Source: Bifidobacterium pseudolongum subsp. globosum (lineage in GTDB: Bacteria > Actinomycetota > Actinomycetes > Actinomycetales > Bifidobacteriaceae). Taken from it: a DNA stretch of 64,000 nt. The translations under genes and the position numbers were made by a program. The first letter of the stretch is position 1. Each line of letters opens with the position of its first letter. Under the pieces are notes generated by a model, which made no database searches, was not told where the DNA came from, and worked only from the letters and a program-made list of their open reading frames with translations. Shown here piece after piece: positions 1-10,600 of the stretch. Where the stretch lies: positions 1 to 64,000 of the forward strand of contig NZ_JGZG01000006.1 in NCBI RefSeq assembly GCF_000741295.1, read 5' to 3'.

Positions 1-2116
1 CGGCGCGCCAGCCGGCCGCGATGCGCGCGCCGGGGCGCCCATGCCGGCGCAGCCAGGCGAGCTGCGCCGCCTTGACGGTCAGGATCAACGCGCACACGAG
101 CAGCACGGTCCACACGGGCGCCCCGTAGACGGCCACGGCGCGCGCCACCTGCGCGACGCGCGCCCAACGCTCGTCGCGCGGCGTCTCCTCGGCCTCGTCG
201 CCGTCGAGCGACGACTGGCCGGTCGTGTTCTGCTCGTCGCGCAGCGGGTCGGTCAGCGGCACCGGCGGCTGCCGGACGAGCGACTGCGGATTGGGGGGCG
301 TCAGGTTCTGGTTGTCGTCGGGCGTCTTCGTCTCTTTCGGCGTGGGGTAGAACGGCACCCAGCCATGGCCGACGAGGTTGATCTCGACCCACGCCGTCAC
401 ATCGTTGCCAGTGAAGTCGATCGTCGTGGTGCCGCCCGCGGTCTGTGTGCGCTCGTCGGAGATCTCGCCGTCGCTGTCCTTGGGCAGGAACCCGAGCACG
501 ACGCGGCTGCTCAGGCCCAGTTCGCGCGCCATTAGGGCCATCGCCGAAGCGTACTGTTCGCTGTCGCCGACCATCGCCGTGCCCGCGAGCAGGCGCGTGA
601 GGCGGAAATTGCCGTGCCCGGGCAGCGACGGGTAGTCCGAGGCGAGGCCATGCGAGAACCAGCCGCGGTCCTTGAGCGTCTCGGCGAGCGCCTGCGCCGC
701 CTCGCCGCCGTTCGACCGGCCGCCGGCGATCGCCGTGGCGAGCGCGCCCACCGACTGCGGCACGTCCTGCGCCTGCGGCTGGGCCACGGTGGCGCCTTTC
801 GCCCCGGCGATCTGCTGGTCGGTGGGCATGGCGGGCACTACACCGCTTTCGGTGTAGGTGAGGCCGTCGCGCACACCGCTCGCCAGCAGTCCGGTGTCGG
901 TGCCGGTGTTGTAGTAGAACGCGCGCGTGAGCCCCTCGTCGGCGAACCGCACGCCGGTCGCGGCGCCGGCGAGCGGCAGCCAATCCTCGTGCAGGCCTTC
1001 GTGCACGGTGAACGTGGCATCGAATGCGCGGCCGGTGTCTTGCGTGGGGATGCGCGTGCCGACGCGCACGTAGTTCGACGAGTCACGCGCCTCGCGCCGA
1101 TCGGACAGGTTCCACACGTTGCCGTCGAAGCGGTCCATCACGGCGAGGCGCACCGGCGTGCCCGCGGGCAGGCCCTGCACGGTGAGCAGCGTGGTGTCTT
1201 TGTGCTCCTTGATGTAGGCGCGCATGCCGCTCAGCGGGCTCGCATAGTCATAGGGGCTCAGCGGCGGGTCGTAATGGTCGCGCAGTGTGACGCGCTGTTG
1301 GCCCACGAGCAGGCAGCCGCCGCACGCCACCACTGCGGCGAGCACCATGATCACCGCGGAACTGAGCCAACGGCCGGCTTCGAGCACGCCCCACTTGTAG
1401 GCCATCCAGACGATGAGCACGAGCGCGGCGATGACGCCGGCCGGCACACGCATCCAGCCGTCGTCGGTGCCGAGCAGCGCGCTCGCCGCGCTGATGGCGA
1501 GCAGGAGGGCCACGGTGACGAAGGACCAGCGCCTTTCGCGCATGACCGCGAAGAACCCGGCGAGCGTCGTGCCCCACAGGCACAGCGTCCACACGGCCAT
1601 CAACGCGCCCTGTCCGGAGCCGACCGGCGGCGCGATCGAGATGAGGTATTTGAACGAGCCGAATGTGGCTGACCAGCCGTCACGTAAGGTGGCGGCCGTC
1701 GGCACCACATGGGCGAGCGTCGTGCCGTTGCAGCAGATGACCGGCCCGAGGATCCATTGGGCCACGACAAGGGCCACGAGCTGCCACCAGACGCGCAGTG
1801 TGGGCAGCACGCTCATCGCGGCGACGCCCGCGCCGATCAGGGCGGCGGGCACGGCCGCGGCCGCCCACAGGCCGAACGAGCCGTAGACATCCACCAGATT
1901 GGCGCACGCGAGCAGCACGGTGAGCGCGACGGCCGCACAGGCGATGAGCGTGGGGCGCCACGGGATGCGTTCGCCCACCATGCGGTGCGACGGCGTGCCG
2001 GTGTTGGTGCGCCAGATCACCGAATGGGTCGATTGCGCCCACGAGCCGGTTGTGGTGCCGGTGCCGGTCGTCAGCGAACGGTCGAGGTCGGGGGAGTGCA
2101 TGGGGTTGAGGTTCAT
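1..2116 (-). CDS. TgpA-like membrane protein with degenerate transglutaminase domain (partial, C-terminus off the left edge)
   Basis: This is the last visible gene of the minus-strand operon. Its ATG at 2116 overlaps the DUF58 stop (ATGA at 2113-2116), so the two are translationally coupled. At least 705 residues are visible. The N-terminal third holds several hydrophobic membrane segments. An extracellular transglutaminase-like domain follows at about 430-600, then a further membrane segment near 665-685. The fold signatures are clear (GDSEQYASAMALMAREL, then AWVEI and GWVPF), but the triad is gone: Ser519 sits where Cys is expected, Thr574 where His is expected, and Tyr590 where Asp is expected, with the usual His-to-Asp spacing kept. 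The family cross-links or hydrolyses peptides; this copy is probably non-catalytic, acting as a scaffold or binding domain. In B. longum the corresponding gene is called tgm. The start is confident; the C-terminus is not seen. Confidence 0.85.
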   Translation of the reverse strand, partial: MNLNPMHSPDLDRSLTTGTGTTTGSWAQSTHSVIWRTNTGTPSHRMVGERIPWRPTLIACAAVALTVLLACANLVDVYGSFGLWAAAAVPAALIGAGVAAMSVLPTLRVWWQLVALVVAQWILGPVICCNGTTLAHVVPTAATLRDGWSATFGSFKYLISIAPPVGSGQGALMAVWTLCLWGTTLAGFFAVMRERRWSFVTVALLLAISAASALLGTDDGWMRVPAGVIAALVLIVWMAYKWGVLEAGRWLSSAVIMVLAAVVACGGCLLVGQQRVTLRDHYDPPLSPYDYASPLSGMRAYIKEHKDTTLLTVQGLPAGTPVRLAVMDRFDGNVWNLSDRREARDSSNYVRVGTRIPTQDTGRAFDATFTVHEGLHEDWLPLAGAATGVRFADEGLTRAFYYNTGTDTGLLASGVRDGLTYTESGVVPAMPTDQQIAGAKGATVAQPQAQDVPQSVGALATAIAGGRSNGGEAAQALAETLKDRGWFSHGLASDYPSLPGHGNFRLTRLLAGTAMVGDSEQYASAMALMARELGLSSRVVLGFLPKDSDGEISDERTQTAGGTTTIDFTGNDVTAWVEINLVGHGWVPFYPTPKETKTPDDNQNLTPPNPQSLVRQPPVPLTDPLRDEQNTTGQSSLDGDEAEETPRDERWARVAQVARAVAVYGAPVWTVLLVCALILTVKAAQLAWLRRHGRPGARIAAGWRA

Positions 2117-3336
2117 CGCATCGCTCCCATGACGAGCGGCAGATCATTGAGCTCACCGATCGTGGCGAGCGTGAAATCGCCGAAATCACGCAGGCCGCGC
2201 GTGGCGCCCGGCGCGGTCTGCACGACGACGACGCGTGCCGGGCGCGGCAACGTGGACGCCATGCGCCGAATGTCGTCGAGCGGTTTGAGCGAGCCGACGG
2301 TGAAGCAGTACAGCGAGGCGTCCGGCGTGAACGCGAGCGCGCCCTGCGCGAGGTTGCGCTCGTCGCCGAGCCGCGGCTCGACGGCACTGCACTCGTCGAG
2401 GAACACCATGGGATTGGCTGGATTGGTGTGTGTGGCGCCCACGTGCACATACAATGGCCGGTCCTCGCGCAGCGCCTGCACGCCGATCGACGCGTGGGCG
2501 CTGACGGCGAGCTCGAATTCGCCTGCATCCACGTAGTCGTCCGGGTTCACGCCGAGGCTGAGCGACGTGTCGGTGCGCCGCGTGGCTTCGAACTGGCGGA
2601 TCATCAATGTGCCGGTCTTCGCGCTGCTCAGCCAGTGCACATTGCGCACATCGTCGCCCGGCTCGTATTCGCGCAGGCCGTAGAAATCGAGGTCGTCGTC
2701 CACAATGTCGCCGGTCGGGTTGCCTTCGAGGTCGCGCGGAATGCCGGCGTGCAGCATGCCGAGCGCCACCACGGTGGGGTGGATGTAGACGGTCACGCGT
2801 TCGGCGAGCCGACGCTCGTGGCGCATGAGGCCGAAGGGATCGCCCTTGCGGATCATCAACGGGCCGATCGGCAGCACGGCGCGCTGAATCGCGGTGAAAC
2901 TCACCGTGGTGCGCTTCGACTGGTGGCTCGCGAGCATCGGGATGCCGAAGCGTTCGTGTTCGTCGCCCATCGGCAGGTCGGCGCGTGCGCTCGCGGTCGG
3001 CGTGGCGCCCGGGTTCTCCACCGTCACCTGCACATGCACAGCGTCGTGCACGCTCACGCGGCGCTGCGAGACATCGATCGACGCGTGGAACGACGTGTTG
3101 CCGAGCGAGAGCACGAGCGCGGCGAGCAGCATGGCCACGCACACGAGGCCCGCGGCGAGCATCTCATGCCAGCCGAGCGTGGCGAACAGGGTCAGGCAGA
3201 TGGCGGCGCACGCGATCGTGGCCCAGCCGAGCGGCGAGATGTAGGCGGTGAGCGCGCGCTGTGCGCGCCTGCGGGCCCGGCGCGCGCGTTGCTGGAACGC
3301 GCGCCGGCGCAGTGCGCGTGCTGCGGAATCGGTCAT
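2113..3336 (-). CDS. DUF58 membrane protein
   Basis: A 407-residue protein. It has a basic Arg-rich N-terminus, two hydrophobic segments at about 30-75, a beta-rich middle part and the DUF58 signature EYEPGDDVRNVHW, followed by a von Willebrand A-like C-terminal region. DUF58 proteins are regularly encoded next to MoxR ATPases and are thought to be their membrane-side partners; the biochemical role is not established. A longer frame from 3564 is open but would run through the MoxR gene. The ATG at 3336, 32 bases after the MoxR stop, fits the start of homology. The stop overlaps the start of the transglutaminase-like gene by 4 bases, so the products are likely made in fixed ratio. Confidence 0.87.
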   Translation of the reverse strand: MTDSAARALRRRAFQQRARRARRRAQRALTAYISPLGWATIACAAICLTLFATLGWHEMLAAGLVCVAMLLAALVLSLGNTSFHASIDVSQRRVSVHDAVHVQVTVENPGATPTASARADLPMGDEHERFGIPMLASHQSKRTTVSFTAIQRAVLPIGPLMIRKGDPFGLMRHERRLAERVTVYIHPTVVALGMLHAGIPRDLEGNPTGDIVDDDLDFYGLREYEPGDDVRNVHWLSSAKTGTLMIRQFEATRRTDTSLSLGVNPDDYVDAGEFELAVSAHASIGVQALREDRPLYVHVGATHTNPANPMVFLDECSAVEPRLGDERNLAQGALAFTPDASLYCFTVGSLKPLDDIRRMASTLPRPARVVVVQTAPGATRGLRDFGDFTLATIGELNDLPLVMGAMR

Positions 3337-3368
3337 GGTGCTGCTTTCGTGGATGGTCGTGTGGGATG

Positions 3369-4619
3369 TCAGAGTGCGGCGGATTGCGCGGGCGCGGGCA
3401 CTTCCTCGAGGATCTGCGCCACCACCTGCTCGGCGGTCAGCGCCGTGAACAGCGCTTCGGACGTGAGCAGCACGCGGTGGGCGAGCACCGGCACCGCCAG
3501 GGCCTTGACGTCGTCGGGGATCACGTAGCCGCGGTTGTCGGCGGCAGCCCAGACGCGCGCGCACAGCGTCAACGCGAGCGCGCCGCGCACCGACGAGCCC
3601 ACGGCGATGCTTTCGTGGTGGCGTGTGCTCTCCACGAGGCGCACGATGTACTCGTAGATCGCATCGTCGATGTGCACGGATTGCGCGAGCGTGCGCATCG
3701 CAAGCACGTCGGCGCCGGTGGCCACTGGCGACACATGCGTGGCGCGGTCGCCGATGTTGATCTGCCGCAGGATGTCGACGCTCGACTCATGCGAGGGGTA
3801 GCCGATCGTGGTCTTGATGAGGAAGCGGTCCATCTGCGCTTCGGGCAGCTTGTAGGTGCCGAGCTGTTCGACCGGGTTCTGCGTGGCGATGACAGCGAAG
3901 GGCTGCGGCACGTCGTAGGTGGCGCCGTCCACGGTCACCTTCTGCTCCTCCATCACCTCGAGCAGCGCAGACTGCGTCTTCGGCGAAGCGCGGTTGATCT
4001 CGTCGGCGAGCACGATCGACGCGAAGATCGGGCCTTTGCGGAAGCTGAACTCGCCGGTCTTCTGGTCGTAGAGCGTGACGCCGACCACGTCGCTCGGCAG
4101 CAGGTCGGGTGTGAACTGGATGCGTTTGAACGACGTGTCGATCGAGCGGGCCAAGCCGCGCGCGAGCTGCGTCTTGCCGGTGCCCGGGTAGTCTTCGAGC
4201 AGGATGTGGCCGCCGGCCACGAGCGCGGTGACGCACTGGCGCACCGGCTGCTCCTTGCCCACCACGACCTGCGAGACGTTGCGCACGATCGCCTCGAACT
4301 GCGTGCTGAACCGCATGATCTGGTCCGCCGTCAGCGTGGAGGCGCCGGCTGCCGGCTGCGGCATCGCCGTCGGGCGGCTTGGCGTGCGCGGCGTGGCGGT
4401 CGGCGCCACCGGCGACGTCACCGATGGCACGGCAGGTGCCGCCGTGCGCGGGGGCAGGCCGGGCACCGGCACCGCCGTGGCCGCGGGGCGGACCGGCGAC
4501 TGGCCAAGCACGGTCGCGTCGGCCGCCGCCGCAAGCGGATCGGCAGTCAGCCCAACGGCCTCGGTGGAGAGGACCGTCTCCTCGGTGATCTGCGGCTGCT
4601 CTGGTTCGTGGTTCGCCAT
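3369..4619 (-). CDS. MoxR-type AAA+ ATPase
   Basis: A 416-residue cytosolic ATPase. Residues 1-95 are a low-complexity Pro/Ala/Thr-rich extension that is longer than usual. The AAA+ core follows, with Walker A DYPGTGKT at 143-150, Walker B VLADE at about 203-207 (continuing DEINRASPKTQSALLE), and a C-terminal lid. MoxR proteins act as chaperone-like ATPases that remodel or activate partner proteins, typically DUF58/VWA proteins encoded beside them, as here. The gene lies 3 bases after the FN3 gene stop and 32 bases before DUF58. In B. longum this position is occupied by the gene named aaa-atp in the PFNA cluster. The Pro-rich extension could be a phosphorylation target of the operon's kinase; that is inference. 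Confidence 0.9.
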   Translation of the reverse strand: MANHEPEQPQITEETVLSTEAVGLTADPLAAAADATVLGQSPVRPAATAVPVPGLPPRTAAPAVPSVTSPVAPTATPRTPSRPTAMPQPAAGASTLTADQIMRFSTQFEAIVRNVSQVVVGKEQPVRQCVTALVAGGHILLEDYPGTGKTQLARGLARSIDTSFKRIQFTPDLLPSDVVGVTLYDQKTGEFSFRKGPIFASIVLADEINRASPKTQSALLEVMEEQKVTVDGATYDVPQPFAVIATQNPVEQLGTYKLPEAQMDRFLIKTTIGYPSHESSVDILRQINIGDRATHVSPVATGADVLAMRTLAQSVHIDDAIYEYIVRLVESTRHHESIAVGSSVRGALALTLCARVWAAADNRGYVIPDDVKALAVPVLAHRVLLTSEALFTALTAEQVVAQILEEVPAPAQSAAL

Positions 4620-4622
4620 GGC

Positions 4623-7600
4623 TTATGCTCCTTGGGTGTTGGTGAATGGCATGAGGATGTGGATCATGTGGGTGTGCGCCATGCGCGCGAAGGCCGCGCT
4701 GGGCTGCACCGGGTCGGTCGTGCCGGTCGGGGAAGGGGATGGCGCCGGTCCGGGCGTCGACGGGTCGGGCGTGGGCATGACCGGCAGCTTGTGGCGCGTG
4801 CCGGAGATGCGCGCCCACTTGGTCTGCGACGACTTTTCGCCGTTGATCGTGACCTTGACGAACCACTGGGCGTCGTCGGGCACCCCGTCGGGCACGGTGA
4901 CGGCCGTGCTGGTGCCGTCCCAGCCTACGAGCACCGGGTTGGAAGACGAACCCACGTACAGGTTCGTCTCGTTGCCCATGCCATACGTGTCGATTGCGTT
5001 GTTGTTGGTCACGAGCACCTTGTGCTCGTCGTTCTGCGACCATTGCACACTCAGCTGGCCCGCGTCGATCCTGGGGTCGACCTTGTGGACGTGGGGGTTT
5101 TCGCCGGTGGCCACGGCGCCGCCATGGTCCTTGACGAAGGGCTGTACGGTGGCCACCGGGCACGACTGCCAGGGGCCGATTGACGTGGAGACCTTGCCGT
5201 CGCGCCCTTCGCGACGGTCGATGTCGCCGAACCGCACATGCACTTCGGTCGCCTTGCCGCCGTCGGTGGACCAGCGCGCGGTGCATGTGCCGCCGTCGCC
5301 GCTGACCGTGACGCTCGACGTGCCCACGCCCACACTCACCGGCACGGGGTTCGAATCGGCGGACGCGGGGGTGACGCCCGGCTTGGCCGGGGCGATCGTG
5401 GCCTTGATGGTGACGTCGGTGAAATACATGTCGCTCGTGATGGGGACGAGCACGGAGCTGCCCGAGCAGTCCATGCCCGAGCCGCGCGACAGCGTGACCG
5501 CGGTGCAGCCGGTGCCGCGCAGATGGCCCGGCGTCATGCTCACGCGCAGATGCTCGTCGTCCACCTGCTCAAGCTTGACCGCGGGGGCCTCCGGGTCGCC
5601 CCACACGTCCGATGTGCCTTTCGAGACGCCCTCCTTGCTGTCGCCGACGGGGTTGTGCGCGATCACCGTGGCGGTGAACGAGCCTTCGCCGATCACATTG
5701 TTGGGGATCTCGAAATTCGCTGGCGACGACGTGACTCCCGACTGCTGCTGCGTCCAGCCGCGCGGGCCGACGAGCTTGACCGTGTAGGAATCAGGGCGTG
5801 TGCCTTCGTAATTGCCGGTGGACCACGAGACGGACGCGCTGCGGTAGCCGCCCTTCACCTCCACGTTCGCCGGTGCTTCCGGCGCGCGGTCCGGCTTGCC
5901 TTCCACCTGGTTCGAATCGGCGGACCAGCCCACGGCGTTCTTGGCGCGCACGGTGAACAGGTAGGTCGTGCCGTTCTTGAGGCCGGTCACCTGGCATGTC
6001 GTGACCGCGCCGCATACCTTCTGCCCGCCGTTCCAGCGCACCTCGTATTCGGTGATCGGGCTGCCGTTGGCGTTGCCCGGCGTCCACTGCAGCGCCACCG
6101 CGCCGTCCTGCGCGTCACCGCCGACAGGCGACAGCCGCGGCGCGTCGGGCACGGCGGCGATCGTGAACGTGAACGTGGCCGTCACATGGCGCGCCGCACT
6201 GCCGGTCGCGTCCTCGACCGTCACGACGACGCGCGCGCTCTGCGCGGACGTGTCTTGCGGCGCGGTGACCGAAAGCGAGTCGCCGCTTGTGGCGAGCGTC
6301 AGCGTGGACCCCGACTCCATGGCCGCGTCGACGATCTTCAGCGGTTCGTCGGGGAACGGGTTGTAGGCGCCCTGCAGCACCGGCACGGTCACCGTCTCGC
6401 CGGCGTTGAGCTTCGTCGTCGTGCCGCTCACGCGCGCGAGCGGGCGCAGCGAGGCCACGACGCGCACGGTGATGCCGGCGTTCACCTCGCCATGCCCGTA
6501 GCCGATCGCGATCGGCACCGAGGCCGTGGCACCGGGCTTCGCGCTGGCTTCGGCGCTGACGACGAGCTTGCCTTCGGCGCTCAGGTTCGCGGTGATGCCC
6601 GACGCGGTGGCGCCGCCGCGGTAGGTGTACGGGTCGTGGTCGCCCGACGCGGCGCTGTGCGTCAGGGCCGTCAGGTCGATCGTGATGGGGGATTCGCCCG
6701 CCACCACATCCACCGCGGTGGACGAGAATGTGGGCGGGGGCGTCTGTCCGCCCACAACCGTGATCGGCAGTGTGATCACCGCGGAATTGACGAGTTTGAC
6801 GCCGCCTTGGCGCCCTTCGAGCTTGCCGTCGGTCGCGGTGAACGTGATCGAGGCGGGGCCGCTGTAGTCGCGGGGTGCGGTGAACGAAAGCGTCTGGTCA
6901 TCCACATAGAGGTCCGCGTTCGCGGCCTTGGTGGCGCTCACCGAATCCCGGCTTTCGACGACGGCCGTCTTGCCGGCGCCCACGCGTACGTAATCGGCGA
7001 TGTTGATCGTGACCGTCGAGCCGGCGTTCACCGTGAGCGCTGGCGCCTTGGGCCGCAGCGTCGGCGGGAACACACCGTATGCGGGCACTTGGATGAACGC
7101 GGTCGACGTCACGTTGTGCGTCGTGTTCGTGACGGTGTACGGCACGGCGCGCGCCTCGTCCGTCAGGTCCACGGTGATCGTCGTGCCGCCGCGCACGCGC
7201 GCGCTGCCTGCGGCCGAGGGGTCGATGCCCACCTCGAGCTCGTCGGCGCCGCCCGAGGGATTCGCGATCCACTGCGAGACGTCCACATCGACCGACCGCT
7301 TGTCGATTGTGGCGATCGCCGGCACGCGGTAGTCGTAGGCGGTCGGCGGGTCGATCGGCGCCTGTGGGTCCGTCGTCACGGTGAGCGTGGCGGTGTCGCT
7401 CAGGCCGGCCGCGTTGCTGATCGCATACACGATGAACGCGGTACCGGCCTTGTCGGGCGTCGTGAACGTGATCTGGCCGTCATGCACGCTTGCTTCGCTG
7501 ATGCCCTGCAGCTCAAGGTGGTCGGACACGGTGAGCTCGCTGTCGTCGCTCGCCACGTCGTTGATCAGCACAGGCACGGTCGTCGTCGTGTTCGGGCGCA

Positions 7601-10600
7601 GCGTGATCGTGTCGTCGCGCGCATACACGGTGGAATTGGCGCCGCTTTGGAAGATGCCGACGCGCACACTCGCCTGCGCGCGCCGTCCGGTCCAATCCTC
7701 GACCGCGTACGTGAACTCGTCGGTGCCGGTGCTGTCGGTGTACGCCTCGTAGATCAGGTAGTCGGCGCCCACTTCGGCGATGCGGCCCTTGGCGGGCGCG
7801 GTGTTGCCCAGGCCCAGCAGCTGCACGTCGTCGCCGTCGGCGTCGATGCCGCGCAGCGTGATGGGGATGCGGATCTTCTGGCCCGCCGCCACCTGCGCGT
7901 CCACGTCGATCGGATTGGCTTCGGCCTTGGTCTCGGCATTCGCCTCGTGCACGGCGAAGGTGATCGTGGCGGAGGCCGCGTTGCCGAGGTTGTCGCGCAC
8001 CGTGTACGTGACGGGGTAGGAGCCGGGCTCGGCGGGCGCCTGGTAGCGCACGATGTCGGAGGCCACGAACACGAGCCCGCGGAAGGTCTCGGGGTCGTAC
8101 TGCAGGTCGTTGCCGAGCGTGATTGTGGTGCCGTCGCTGTAGCTCACGTGGTCGGGCACGTCGACCGAGACGATGCCGCCCGTGCGCACGGAGACGCTCA
8201 CATTCAACGCCTTCGGCGCGCTGCTCGCATGCGAGAGCGCCGGCGGCTGCAGCACGATTGTGCCGTTGGACGTGCCGACCTCGTTCGCCACCGTGTATTC
8301 GATTGAGATCGGCTCGGTCGGCATGCGCACGGCGGTCAGGTAGACGCGTTTGTTCGCCACGAGCCCCACCTTGACGTTGGCGTTGGCGGGCGCCTTGACA
8401 GAGGTCACCGACAGCACGCCGCCCATCGGGTCCACGTCATTGGCGAGCGGTTCCACGATCGCCGTGTTGTCGGCGCCCAGCAGCGCCACATCGTTCGCGG
8501 CCACCGGCTTCGAGGTATCTTCGGTCAGCGCCTCCACCTCGATGCGCGCCAGGCCCGTGGCCGGGATTGTGCCTTGCGTGACCGTGTACGGCACGTAATA
8601 CGTGCCGGGGGTCTGCGCGGTGAACGAGAAGCTCATGTCGGAGGCGTTGAGCGTGGTCGTGGCCTTGTCGGGCGTGTCGACCTGCGTGAGGCGCGCCGGT
8701 TCGGCCGACGTGCCATGCACATACTGCTTGAGCGACACGCGCATGGCGGTGCCGGGCGTGGCGCGGCGGATGAGCGGATCGATCACTGCGGGCAGCGTGT
8801 TCGCCGGACGCACCGAGAAATACACCGTGCCGGTGGCCGTCTCACGGCCGTCTGAGACGGTCAGGCGCACGGTGGCGCGGCCCGCGGCCATCGACCCGGC
8901 GTGGAACGTGAGCAGGCCGTCGGCGCGCGTCGAGACCGTGGCCTCGTCGGTGTTCTCGACCGTGGCGTTGACGAGCGTGAGCGGGTCGCCGTCGTCGTCG
9001 GTGAACGCGCCGAGCACGTTGCCGGTGTAGCTCGCGCCCTGCTCCACGTCGAGCTGTTCGGGGGCGTCGGTCTGGCGCGGCGCGTGGTTCTCCGCGCCGG
9101 TCACATTGAGCGTGACCGTGCCTTGCGAGGTCTGGTCGCGGCCGTCGTCAATCTCGTACGTGAACGTCACGGCGCCGGCGCCGGCATGGCTTGCGTCGAG
9201 CTGCAGGTAGCGGCCGTCGTAGATCGGCGAGACGGTGATCGTGCCGTTCTTCGGCGCGCTGACCGAGGTGATGCGCAGCACCGAGCAATCCGTCTGCTCG
9301 TCGTTGCGCAGCACGTCGAGGATCTGGTGCGCGCCGGCGCGCACGCCGAACGTGTCGTCCACGGCCTTGATCTGCCCGGACTGCGTGGAGCACGTCTTTT
9401 CGAAGGTGTGCTTGTTGCTCGTGCTGTCGTCGTTGCTGCGCTCGGCCTCGTTCTGCTGCGTCTCAATCGTCTTCCACTGGATCTTGATGACGTCGGTCGA
9501 CTCGTCCGGATTCCAGATGTTGCCGTTCGCCACGTCGTTGAGCACCACAAGCCGGTGGTTGACGCGGAACTGCAGCTGCGAGGTCGGCGTGACCTCCTCG
9601 AGTGTGGCGTAGGCCGGGTCGTCGGCGGCCGAGCATGCGCGCACAGAGTTGTTCGTGTGCTGCGCGAACGCCGCGTATACACAGCCGCCGCTCGAGGCCG
9701 GCTGCGCGGGTTCGCCCTGGCCGCCCGACGAGATGAGGCGCGCCTCGCCGCCGCGCTTGGTCAGGTCGACGAGCGCAAGCCCGCTGGACGCGCCGGCCGC
9801 GACCCATGCGCCCTGCTTGCCGTCGGCGCTCGGCGCCTGCAGCACGAGCGGCGCGGCGTCGGCGAACGTGGCGCGCCCGCCGTTCCAGATGATGTCGTCG
9901 CCGTCGCTGATGACGCCCTGGCCGTCGACGACGGTGAACGAGTCGGCGCTCTGCGCCTTGCCGCCGCTCAGCGAGCCGACCTCGCGCACATGGTCGGGCG
10001 CGCCACGGTCGTCGATCGCGAGCACCATGCCGTCTTTCGGCCGGTAGCCGTACACGGTGCCGTCGGCCGTGACGGCGGCCAGGCCGCCGACGCCGAGCTT
10101 CATGTGCGCGGGCGTCTCCGCCGCGTTCAGGGCCTTCACATCGCCGGCATCGCCGGCCCACACGTCGCCGCGCGCACGGTTGAACAGCGCGAGCGTGCCG
10201 TTCGCCACGAACGACTGCATGGCGGCGCCGGTGGGGGCCGAATCGGTCAGGCTGATCGTGGAGGGGTGGATCGCGCTCACCTGCGTGCCTTCGGCGAGCA
10301 CCGTGCTCGCCCCCTGCTGCGCCACGTCGAACTTCGGGTCGCTCGCCGCTACGGCCGTGTCGGGCTCCTGCAGGCGCACGTTGTAGCGCGCCGCCTTGCC
10401 GTCCTGCAACGACGTGACCCAGACGGTGCCGTCGTCGAGCTGCAGGTGGCGCTGGGTGACCGAGCTGACGATGACCGCGCCGGCGATGACCGCGACCACC
10501 GCGAGCAGTGTGACGAGCGGCACGAGCCACGGCCGGTGGCGCGCGGCGACGAACTGGCGCACGCGGGCGTTCAGGTCGTGCGTGCGGCGGCGTGCGCCGC

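Noticed and set aside
2428-3528. Long plus-strand frames opposite the DUF58 and MoxR genes, and similar very long frames opposite the FN3 gene (5238-8306, 8901-12161), the helicase genes (12489-16553 minus, 18149-20710 minus) and rnj/pepN
   Set aside because: They are Arg/Ala/Gly/His-rich shadows caused by high GC. They lack family motifs and good ribosome sites, and they oppose well-supported genes.
3337-3564. Upstream extension of the DUF58 gene to 3564
   Set aside because: It overlaps the end of the MoxR gene and has no homology to the family. The ATG at 3336 is in the right place.
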